Below are positions 28,901 through 39,255 of a stretch of DNA of 64,000 bases, in pieces. Numbering within the stretch: position 1 is the stretch's first letter; each line of letters starts with the position of its first letter. A program made the translations under genes and the position numbers. The DNA comes from Rotaria socialis (taxonomy: Eukaryota > Rotifera > Eurotatoria > Philodinida > Philodinidae). Below the pieces are notes generated by a model. The model was not told the origin of the DNA. It saw only the letters and a list, made by a program, of their open reading frames with translations, and did not search any database. The DNA lies in assembly GCA_905331475.1 (NCBI GenBank), contig CAJNYU010002344.1, positions 62,001-126,000 of the forward strand, given 5' to 3'.

Positions 28901-31069
28901 AAAAATGTATGTTCGACTGTCGAGCAAAATTTTCGCACAGAAAAACAAACATTAATAGAATTTTTTTATTTTTGCAAATTTCAATGCTCTCCTATCTTGA
29001 AATAAGAACAACGAATCTGTAGGTGCATATGAACGATATAAAAGACATGCTCGTATCAACAATCATATCTTGGGATAGCAGTAATGGCTGATATAATGCA
29101 AAAAATTGTAAAGGAGTTTTTCTGAGTGAACTAAGACGTTGAGACGCTGTCAGAATAAATTGAGTAGATTTTTTTTCATTCTCCTAATTGTTTGCGTTGT
29201 CATGTTTTATACGTCGCACTCGTTGGGCATGCCTTTATCGATAATCAAGCCAAATCAGGACAGAAACATTTTTACATAACAAGAATGCGTATCTATTTTT
29301 ATGTAAATTACCTGCATGATAATTTGCTGGTTTCATTATAGCAATTACCGTCAATAATACACGTAGACAGTTTTGTTTTGATAAATGAAATTAAAAAAAG
29401 AAGAGCAGCTTGTGTTTCATTTAATTGAAAGATCTCCGATGTGGCTTTAGAAGTATTATTAATTTATATATTGGGCAATCTCATCAACTAAATGTTGAGG
29501 ACAATCCACGGCAATGTTTGCGTTTATGAATGAAAGGAGAGAATTTTTTGGAATAATGCGAAACTTCGTTCTAGGCTCAATGATAAAACAAGGTATCAGT
29601 GGTAACCCCATTGGTTATTTTTAATAGTTTAAGAGATCTTTGAAATCTAACGTTTATATTAGGATGGGTTGAAGAATGAAATGAAAGCTTCATATCAGCA
29701 CTTGCAACATATTGATGATGGTAATAAAAAACAATGGTTTTCATGATTTCAATTATGATACCTCAATAGGAAAACATAGTCGGTTGAGTACATAGAGGAC
29801 AAATTACAAGATCCATCTTTTGTGAAATCATAATTTCTACGATAAGAAAATAATTAGAGTGTGATCGAGAATTAGTAATCTTTGCTACCAAAGTAATCCG
29901 AGTCGGTATTGAGTACGTAGGTATTTTGGATTAATATAATAAAACATTATGTGTAGCCACTTGGTAAATAATGATGATGACGATGGTGATATTTGAGACT
30001 TCTAGAGAATGTGCAATAGTTAGGAAGAATGAATTTGTTTTTTATGTATAGAACATTATTATCAAGTGGCATAGTTTTGAATAGCAGAGAGCACAGTAAA
30101 TTCAGTATTTCACTTGCATTCTGAATTAGAACTTCAAAATCTTCGTTTGTTTTGATCTAATTGTTGTACCGATTATGGTTAATGAGATTCTTCAGATCTT
30201 GAAGTTTTTGTCCTACAAAATACTTCTTTTTTGTCTCTAAATTTTGAGTTAATTAAAGCAAGAACCTATTCATTTTTATTATCACTGTTGTAAATTTCGA
30301 GTTTCTAGTACGAGAAGAATGACTTCAACAAAATTGTACGCTGATTCAATCGTTTTCATGTGAAGTTAAACCTACTTACTGGAAATGAAGAAATTTCGTT
30401 CAAATGGGTTTACATACAGACAGGAACAACGCATTCTCAAATCATTTTTTGTGACTGATACCGATCTTTATCTAATATTCAGAGAAAACCGTTATGATTT
30501 TTTACTAAAAAAACTTTTATCATAGGAAAAAGTCGTTTAACAACTAGTTAAAGAATGATTTATCGATAATAGTATCTAGCGAGCTTCATCCAATAGTTAT
30601 CCATCAGAGGCACTTGTAATTGCTAATTCATTATTATTTATTAAACGAGATGGGCATCGATTAGGATCTAGTCTAGTCTATTTGTGCTTTGAATGCAAAC
30701 ATCTCTCATTGAAAAGTATTATCGAAATGGGACTTCTTCAAATAATAATTCCTTTGTTTGATTATTTCGCAGAAAATGTGTTTCCTACAAACTTATGTAA
30801 TTATTCTAGGTCGATTAGTCCAGAAAAAACAACAGAAAATCTGCTTTTCTGCCTCGCAGAGCTAAATGATGAAATTCATAACAAATAAAAACATGCCAAA
30901 TCTAGAATAGAAAGAAAAACTTGCGATGATTTTGTACCTCTTTTTCAACATTACTTGAAGAAATTAGAATTTTAGTTTATTTTCGTTCTAAATTGTTATG
31001 TAAAGAATTCACAAGAAGAATTTATGTTTTAACGGATCCATTTTTTTGGAATTCCTTGTGTATGTAGTA

Positions 31070-31880
31070 CAGGGTGGCCAGATCTTCTGAAAACTAGGGA
31101 AAATTTTTGAATTTTGAACATGTTTCTGATTTTTTTCTGATCTTCTGATCTTTTCTGAAGTTGGAATATTTTCAGATCGTTGCTTTGTCACTTAAATTAG
31201 GTACGATTATAACCCATTACTATAATAAATCAACAGTGTTTCATCAATTTTCTGTATTAATCATCTTTTATATTCCGCATTCGAATTCTGGAGTCGAATT
31301 GATTTTCGGTTATATGAAGCATTTATAGTCCGATTATCGCAATCCAGTAATATAAAACCAGATAATGCTTAACTTAAAATAAAAGTGACTGGCAATAATT
31401 CTTGAGAAGGTTTTTATTAGCATATGTTATCTTAAACAAACTTTCTAGAGCAAATTCCAAAAGATACGAAATATGAATAAAAATACCGAGATGATGGAAA
31501 TTAACGTTTTTTTTTCTCGTTGGATTTCTTAACCTACGCAGAATGTATGTGATTTAGCTCTGTTCGTTTTTGTGAACGAGTTTTAAATTTAAAAAGAAGC
31601 TCAATATTAAGTATCTTTTATTGACGTTTGCGTATTAGCTAAACGATATATTCACTATAGTTTCTTTCGTTTTATTTAAATCTCTTTGAAAATAAAGTTC
31701 CAGTCAGTGAACCGAAATGCAGCAGAATTTTGGATGCCAGTATTTTAGCGGAAGATCTAATAATTTGCCAAAAACTGCCATTTTCTGATTAATCTCTGAT
31801 TTTTTAGAAATTGTTTCTGATCGTTTTCTGATTTTGAAAAAATATTTTCTGATTTTTCAATTTTTGATCTGGCCACCCTG
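31070..31880. mobile_element. Complete non-autonomous hAT element
   Basis: Ends are perfect 15-bp inverted repeats: CAGGGTGGCCAGATC at the left and GATCTGGCCACCCTG at the right. The element is flanked on both sides by the same 8 bp, ATGTAGTA (31062-31069 and 31881-31888). CAGGG-type termini with 8-bp duplications define the hAT superfamily. Multiple copies of TTCTGAT lie just inside both ends, like the subterminal repeats that hAT transposases bind. There is no transposase ORF, so the 811-bp element would depend on an enzyme made elsewhere. Confidence 0.95.
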
Positions 31881-32299
31881 ATGTAGTATGACATTTTCAC
31901 TACGAAAAATCAAGGTTATGATTGATAATCTCCTATATTTTCTTAGCATGAAGTTTATTTTTGTTCAATCATACACACAATTGCATAGATATTAAAATCC
32001 AGTATCAGTATCGAAATATCAGGCATAAGTGGTTGTTGAGGGCATGGTGTATTTCTTGGGAAAAGCAAGGTCTTTCAAAAGCGCTTATCCACAGAGAGTT
32101 TTTGAACGAAACGAGTAGACCATTAATAGAGGTAACTGATCCCGCTTGAAGAATTATTATGAATTTAAATAATCAATCTGTTATATTTATCAAAGCTTTT
32201 CAGAGTCTATACTAATGCAATGATATTATATTAGGAGAAATTCATTTGTATAACAAATTTTTTCTTCCAATTGAATAAAAATAATGAATCAGTTAAAGC

Positions 32300-32425
32300 C
32301 AGAGATGGGCGAGTCAGGTTTTCTATACTCAAGTCAAGTCAAGTCATTTGCAGATGAGGTATGAGCCAAGCCAAGTCCAGTCATCCCAAAAAATAGAAGT
32401 GCTTCAGTCAAGTCAAGTCAAGTCG
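32300..32425. repeat. AGTCA-repeat block with hAT-like left end
   Basis: Starts CAGAGATGGGCGAGTC, which looks like a hAT terminus, and then carries runs of AGTCAAGTCAAGTCA at 32329-32346 and 32405-32424. No matching right end with a target duplication was found, so this is at most an element fragment. Confidence 0.45.
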
Positions 32426-32940
32426 TACGCTTGATATTGCTTTTAGTGATGAAATCAGTTCCTGTTTTTTTTCAAACCGAACCGAACCGATTAACGGATA
32501 AAAACGAATTTGTCCATTTCTGCTGTTTTTTAAAGATATTCACTTATACCAATTTATTGAATACGTGATTATAGCACTTTCGATAGTTCTAAGAGTGCTT
32601 AGAAAGCTGAGGTGCAGATAATTTTAAACGCACAAATATTTTTGCTTTTATGTTAGAAATATTTTTCAATCAGAAATGACTGCAGCGCATTTTTAGTGGA
32701 TGCCCATCTTTTGTTAATCAAGGACGATTCACTACATTGTTGTTCGTCGTTCAGTGTAAAGACTAGAATTTGTTTCAACTAGTAGGTTATTATTCATTGA
32801 AGGACGCTGCGTGAAAATTTCATACAAACTAGGTTTTGAGAAATAATTGATATATGTTACGCTTTCCAGTCTTTGCTCTGTACTTTTCTAGTTCATCATT
32901 TCGGATTGGCGAAGCACTTCAAAATACCCATGTAGTCGAT

Positions 32941-33071
32941 TTTAGGAAATAATGGACATTGCAATGCATTATTTTACTATAGGAATGCAATGTATGCAAT
33001 TGCATGATAATGCAACCTATTTAATGCAGTATAATGCATTTGATTTTAGAATAATGCATTATAATGCTTTG
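32941..33071. repeat. Cluster of AATGCAT / TGCAAT words
   Basis: A 130-bp stretch in which ATGCAT, ATAATGCA and TGCAAT recur about a dozen times with irregular spacing. It looks like a decayed short tandem repeat. Confidence 0.6.
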
Positions 33072-33170
33072 AAAACTTCTTATTCGGCACTTGCTACATG
33101 AGATCTATAAAATCCTATTGAATCGATATCCCGATTACCATAATTGTATCTCTGTGATTCTGCACATCTA

Positions 33171-33262
33171 CCCCCTTAACTTAACCCCTTAACATTGATC
33201 TATTAACTTATCTATATCAATCCCTTAACCTTAATCTATCTCTCTAACTTAACTTAGCCCTT
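33171..33262. repeat. Irregular CTTAACC repeat block
   Basis: C-rich on this strand with recurring CCCTTAAC and CTTAACTTA, alternating with CTATCTAT. Spacing is irregular. Confidence 0.6.
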
Positions 33263-33900
33263 AACTTTCATCAACCCTCTTATATATATCTATCCCATAT
33301 CGTATCATCTTGATCATATCGATAAGAATCTAAAACCAAAGAAAATTAATGAATAAATAAGTTTATTATTATTAGATTCGAACTTACCATTTCAATCATA
33401 ATCGATATCAATCTAAAGCATAGGAAAAAGAAATAGAAATAGTTTTAATATTGAATTGTAACTTAGCATTTCGAGCAGATCGATAAAAATCTAAAACAAA
33501 AGACCCCAGGTCGAACATACCCCAAGCAGACAAACTTTCTCAAACACGCGTGTTAACACCGTAAAGTAGCCTTTTATGAGTGTTTAAACGCGTCTGGGAA
33601 AAAGTGGTCGCGTAAACGCCGTAACTCCTGAATTATCGTGCGTGTAGCCGCCCACTTTATCTCTATTAAATCTTTAAAGCCGTGTAAACGCAATGGAACT
33701 CAGTTTTATCACCGTGTAAACGCACAGAAAATTCCGCACGCGTGTAAACCATCAGAAACTATGAATTCCTCGCGTTTCCCCATACGATATTCCTTATCAT
33801 TCTTTCATTAATCATTACTGACCGCGTTAACGCTGCAAACAGAAGTAAATTCACCGTTTTTTCCGCTTAATATATATACCATTTTTAATTCACTAATTTG

Positions 33901-34500
33901 AAACGTTTAAACGCCAGCTTCACAGCTATTTATGAACATACTGCGTTCAAAAAATATCAACGTGTTTTTTGCTTTAAACACCGAGCGTTTAAACGTTGGG
34001 AATGAAGAAAAAGTAATCGTTTGATGCCATGAAATTTCTCAGACTGAGTTTTATTAAAATTCAGAACGTTTAAACGTTGGGATTCATGAAGAAGTCATCG
34101 TTTGTTGCAATGATATTTTTGAGGGTCAGTTTCGTTAAAATTCAGAACGTTTAAACGCTGGGATTGATGAAGAAGTGATCGTTTGTTGCAATGAAATTTA
34201 TGAGGCTGACTTCTGTGTACATTGAGAACGTTTAAACGTTGCGATTGATCAAGAAGGGATCGTTTCCTGCAATGAAATTTATGAGGCTGAGTTTCGTTGA
34301 AGTTCAGAACGTTTAAACGTTGGGATTAACGAAGAAGTGATTGTTTCTTGTAATGAAATTTCTGACGCTGAGTTTTGTTTACATTGGGAACGTTTAAACG
34401 CTGGGATTGATGAAGAATTCATCGTTTGTTGCAATTGAATTTTTCATGCTTAGTCTTGTTATAGTTAAGAACTTTTTTAACACGTTGTTTGAGAAAAAAA
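33901..34500. repeat. 81-bp minisatellite with palindromic core
   Basis: Units start at 33983, 34064, 34145, 34226, 34307, 34388 and 34469, an exact 81-bp period, with a more diverged unit before (33901). Each unit opens with GAACGTTTAAACG(T/C)T, whose centre CGTTTAAACG is a perfect palindrome, followed by GGGATTGATGAAGAAGT-like sequence and TGCAATGAAATTT. The last unit is decayed. The array ends about 85 bp before the assembly gap. The upstream 33540-33780 region repeats CGTGTAAACG words and may be related older sequence. Confidence 0.93.
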
Positions 34501-34583
34501 AGATTAATTTTTTCAATAAAAGTTTTCATATACAGCTTAGTTAGTTCAAACTAGCCGCATGCTGCTTTTTCTCGATTAATGTC

Positions 34584-34683
34584 NNNNNNNNNNNNNNNNN
34601 NNNNNNNNNNNNNNNNNNNNNNNNNNNNNNNNNNNNNNNNNNNNNNNNNNNNNNNNNNNNNNNNNNNNNNNNNNNNNNNNNNN
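34584..34683. other. Assembly gap (100 N)
   Basis: Exactly 100 N, the conventional size for a scaffold gap of unknown length. Distances across this point are not reliable. Confidence 0.99.
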
Positions 34684-34907
34684 GAATGGATAACAAGTTA
34701 GACAATCATGAATTATGTCATATGTTCGAACCCAGGTGACAACAGTAAGTACATCACTTAATTAATTATAAATCTATGAAAGTATATATATATATACGAT
34801 CTGAAACGCAAACTGAATTGGAATAATAGCAAAATAATGATTGTGTAACATTTAAAATACTTTTTTAAAAATAACCTTTAGATGTTTCTTTCATTTGAAA
34901 ACGTATT

Positions 34908-35044
34908 TAAAAGGGTTTATTAAAGGGTTTATGGCAATCTCATATACGGTAAAAAGGGTTTATGAAAGGGTTTAGGATAGTTTTAAATACGGTAAAAAGG
35001 GTTTATTATACGTTGCACTTTCATCAACCCTTTTTGGGTTTATT
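34908..35044. repeat. AAAGGGTTTA repeat cluster
   Basis: The word AAAGGGTTTA occurs five or more times, twice as part of a longer unit TACGGTAAAAAGGGTTTAT, and once inverted (AACCCTTTT). Spacing is irregular. It lies just right of the gap. Confidence 0.7.
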
Positions 35045-38000
35045 ATTCTACGAATTTTTTTTACAGTGTATATTGAATCGAAATATTAATTAAATTTGAT
35101 TCGCAAAGAAGAAAATCATGAAGGATGATTTCAATTGAAATTTACAATGCAAATTAGGCTCTCGCATATGTGAGGGAGAAAACAGTAAAAAAAAGAATAC
35201 ATCATTTCAATTATGCAAATTATGACTGCAGCCAGGCGAGCATATGTACATGTATATCAGTTATAATGAAGGAAGAAATGTCTTGCACTTGTCAAGGAGA
35301 AGAGCATGCTGATAGCCAACCAAATTCATGCTACAAAGAAGGGTTCATAGGTATATAATATTAGATAATGATAGTCACCTATCGAAGTTATTCTTGGTTA
35401 GAAAACAATTGGTAGAGGGCTTTCATGTATCCAGACAGTGTTGACATTTTTTAAATACATTCTTATAGAAGCAAGAATGTAATCTATGTCTAGTGTTTAG
35501 TGATAATATGAAATGATACAACAATGAGTGGTTTCCTCTTATCAGTACTGATCCAAATCAGTCAAATGAAATTAGACGGAACGATATACGGACATGGCTC
35601 GTGGCTATCTGTCATCATTGTCAAAGAGTTCTTCTGAAGCATGATATTCAACTTTACAACACGGCGCTTGATCATTATTTCCTAGGTTCTTCGTACAGTC
35701 ATAGAAAATCTGCATGCACATACTACCAACAAATATCTCGATTTCTGAAACAATCTGGAATATTTTCAGCCATACAGACTTCTACTATTGTCGTGCTCTA
35801 TTTTGTTTATACTAAGGTTTCCGAAATGCAACTGAGTGAGATATGTAAAAGGGCAACACTTTTCATGCATGAAAAATAATACATATGCATAGTGACAGTT
35901 ATGACTGGATGGTGGTTTGTTTTGGCATAATAGAGCTCAAACATGGAAAAAATCTTTCAATATTCTCCGACACTATAACTATGATCATGATTTTAGGTAT
36001 AGCTGTAATATTTATTTGAAGTAAGATAGAAAAGAAAGATGGCATTAGACTGCTATTAATATTAAATTCGTTAGTAGAGCAAAATAAGATGATTAAGATG
36101 AGAAAATAAGTTCATTCGCTGAAAGATCGTTTCTTTGCATGCCATGATGTATTGATGCAAGACTGCTATCAATAATAGTGCTTTCTGCTAAAAAGAAAGA
36201 ATAGTTTATTTCAAAGTTAAGTATTCAGCTAGCTCTCTGTTTATCCAGGAGAATCATTCCGACAGTAGGATCCTATCGGATTCCGACAAGGGTCAGCCAG
36301 TGAATATACCGAATACCATATGTGCTTCAATAAAACCGACGAGATCTTATGGGGTTTCTGGACACGGACCTACAGCCGGATCATTGGTATTGGATCCAAT
36401 CGGATCCGATGTTGGATTTTAACGAAATCCAACTCTAACGAATCACCCTTGCGCTCTGATGGCTCAAAATGCTTATTTGATCGTGAATAAGAAAATGATT
36501 TTTTCCGCCGAAACCGATAATAGGTCCGTGCCCAGGAATGCTATCGGATTCTGTCGGGGAGTCGGGTCCCACAGGATTCGATAAGATCCGTTGTCGGATT
36601 CATTCATCAAGGTAGCGAGCGCTATGAAAAAACTGTTAACACTCTACAAACCTGGTTTATGCACTTGTCCATTCGACTATTATTCGCTTTTTTCATAGGG
36701 TAGCACTTCATGTCGACAAAAACCGCAAAACACATAAAAATCAACCAATCTTTTAACAAAACTTCGATTCAATACAAGGAGTCTTGCCAAAAAGAGATAA
36801 GAATTCTCAAAATTTACAAAGGCCACAAAATCAATGAACAGATCTTACGAAGATACTTGTCACACACAGTGTTTGCTATGTGTGAAATACTGACGACTCA
36901 TCGCGTGTTCAGCAGTGACAACAAAATTGAACAACTATAACGATGGTTTTTTGCACGTATTTTTCACACCATATAAATAGGGTATAAGCCTTATGGAATG
37001 TTTACTGGTGATGAAAAATATGAAAAACTCTAACGATGCTATTTTTCACATATTCTACTAACCGTACATGACAGGTTTTCGCTTCATTCGATGTTTACCA
37101 ATGTTTGGGAAAACCAATATTTGTAACCAATCTACCATCCGCATATTATTCTCTTTTCACCTGATAAATAGCATAAATATCAAATGTCAAATAGCAATGA
37201 AAATACGGAACAAATTTCAGTAGACGACTTTGCACATACTATGCCCAAAGTGTATGAAGGAACTAAGGTTCATATCATCATCAGGTATTTATCGATCATG
37301 AATATAACAAACCGTTAATATTATACTATTATTCGAAAAATTTTCTTTCTTACTACGAAAAACGGAAGGTTCAACATTTATTCAACGGTTCACGCAGCAA
37401 GTGAACAACTCTTACGACGATGTACTTTTTCCATTATCGTTTCGACAGCTCGTCAAGCATGATTCATCTTGCTCACGGTCATGATCACACTATAAACGAG
37501 TCAGCTTTACAAGAAAAGAGTTCATATATTTTTATTCTGCTTGTGGTTTATGTTTTGTATTCGTGACATCATCAAAAGTCACATAAGACAGAAACGGGTT
37601 CAAGTTAGAAGTGTCTATTCAAGCTGTAGTATTATATGCAACGAAGAATTCCATGCAACTAAGAGATTTTACAGTGGCAAGGCAATAGTACAACTGAAAC
37701 CGTAATTTCATTTCAATATTTTGCGTATTGAAAAACAACTGGTTCCCAGTGGCTATGCAGCTAGAGGTTGAGTATTTTGTGATATACTATACTAAAAACG
37801 TATTCATATTTAAGAAAGACAGTTTAACAGTAGGATACTCGACTTGTGTTGATACCAACATTGTTATGTTAATTGAATGATACCAACAACAAAGGCTTCA
37901 TGCTAATATCTTATTCTTCTCGTAGACAACCGGTAGTGGCACGTAGGTTGTTATCTGGTAGAGTAAATGAACGTTACGAAATCTTGGTTAATGTTCCGAT

Positions 38001-39036
38001 TTCGCATACTTATCAAAACACTACAACGACCCATGATTAACTAGTTGATGATTATGTAAGTGCATGATTTATATTGCTTGTTTCTATTGTTCAAATGGCG
38101 TGTTCCTTCGACATCAAGGATTCAGAATTAAACATATACCGGATAGTTTCAGGAAAGTAGAACCAATTATATTAAAATTCTATTCAAATAATTTCTTCAA
38201 TTCATATCAGTCCGAGAGATTTATCAGAAATCTAATACCATGCAGCAAAAGACTGTGACATACAAAAGTGATATACTAAAATAATGCTGGCTCTTAGACA
38301 ACTAATTTTTATCCGTCCTATTTTACAAATTCGTATGGTTTATCGATAATTTTAAGTAAAATGCCGGTCGCATAGCAGATGCAATTGAATTAAAAACCCG
38401 ACGAAATATTCTACTCGTAGATGGCATCACATATGTACGAGCCAAAGCAAGTCTTTATTCAAATAATTCATTTCTTTCAAACAAAACATCTACAATAGAG
38501 GTTACACCTAATGATAATGTATTAAATGAGTTATTTACATTAAGTGCTCATTCGACTATTTAACACATATCTCATCAGGACCCATCGCCTACAAAATGTC
38601 AAATACTCATACGAATAAATGAAATGTATGAGAAATTTCTCGTGCATTTATTTAGTTCACATAAACTAAAACCATAGCTTATATGAGAAAAAGTGTAATG
38701 ACTCAGTTAATGAGAGATTCAAAGCATTAGCTTGTTCAACTACTCTTATCATACTGAATCAAAATCCAATGATTTCTTGGCGTTGAATTTTTCGTGAAAA
38801 CAGGATAACTGATACGAAGCTTTTATTCCGATAGTTATTTCAACACGAAAGTAAAATTTGAAGGCGAACATTAGAACGAATACTTCGAGGAAAGAAAATA
38901 TTATGAACAATGCTGTTGTTCAGATATCCTATGTCAGTTTCAGTGATCTACATCAAATATTTTGTTTGATACAAGAGTTGTCGACTGATGAACAATGTTA
39001 AGGAAAGTCCTATTCGGATATATTCTTCTTCATCAT
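35045..39036. other. Gene-poor region right of the gap
   Basis: Apart from repeat family A copy 2, I see no gene. Open frames at 35601, 36710 and 38064 (60-92 codons) have no start context, splice partners or family signature. Confidence 0.45.
36247..36612. repeat. Dispersed repeat family A, copy 2
   Basis: Matches the reverse complement of 5347-5700 across its length: AATCATTCCGACAGTAGGATCC at the left, CCAATCGGATCCGA and CCAGGAATGCTATCGGATT inside, and TTGTCGGATTCATTC at the right. Its base composition is clearly higher in GC than its surroundings, and the edges are sharp. Confidence 0.65.
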
Positions 39037-39255
39037 TCATTGCACCTTGGCTGAGTCAATGAATTTTATTGATGTTTGACGTGAATGAATCAGATTGGCT
39101 TCAGCAATACTGTCGTCCTGGTTTTGTAAGGCCAACCTCGATTCGGCGTCTTGGGAATCATTTGGAGCATCATCACCAGCTGTTTCTACTGTATTGTACG
39201 CTGCTACCAAGACAACGATAAACAGAAGACAAAGGAATTTTGTTGTCAGAACCAT
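39037..39255 (-). CDS. Small secreted peptide candidate (72 aa)
   Basis: Start MVLTTKFLCLLFIVVLVAAY is a textbook signal peptide: one basic residue then a Leu/Val/Ile core, with likely cleavage after NTVETA near residue 26. The remaining 46 residues are acidic and polar (GDDAPNDSQDAESRLALQN), with no cysteine and no dibasic processing site. The frame stays open 39 codons upstream, but that part is low-complexity Ile/Tyr/Asn, so I chose the internal Met. It is the only convincing short ORF in the gene-poor middle. Function unknown; it could also be the first exon of a longer gene or a chance ORF. Confidence 0.5.
   Translation of the reverse strand: MVLTTKFLCLLFIVVLVAAYNTVETAGDDAPNDSQDAESRLALQNQDDSIAEANLIHSRQTSIKFIDSAKVQ

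Larger units (their letters stand above)
22271..31069. other. Gene-poor region
   Basis: Nearly 9 kb without a gene I can support. Short open frames here (for example at 23711, 27104 reverse, 30682) are rich in Phe/Tyr/Ile/Lys as expected from AT-rich noise and have no splice partners or family motifs. Simple repeats include (TA)n at 27061-27079 and a C9 run near 27491. Distal regulatory elements cannot be excluded. Confidence 0.5.

Noticed and set aside
32300-32713. Second hAT element from CAGAGATGGGC to a partly matching GCCCATCTTTTG at about 32703
   Set aside because: The ends match imperfectly and the flanking 8-mers (GTTAAAGC and TTAATCAA) are not duplicates, so only the left-end similarity was reported.
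33171-33262. Telomere-like CTTAACC sequence
   Set aside because: Neither a TTAGGG-type array nor any regular period; the words are irregular and mixed with CTATCT.
33983-34468. Minisatellite as a coding repeat protein (81 bp is 27 codons, mostly open in one frame)
   Set aside because: Most units have a stop (TGA or TAA) near their end in that frame, so no long product is possible.
34908-35044. GGGTTTA words as an interstitial plant-type telomere repeat
   Set aside because: Units are separated by variable AT-rich sequence and one is inverted; no run of exact 7-mers.
35601-35879. 92-codon plus-strand frame near the gap
   Set aside because: No signal peptide, domain or splice context; length is within chance expectation for this composition.
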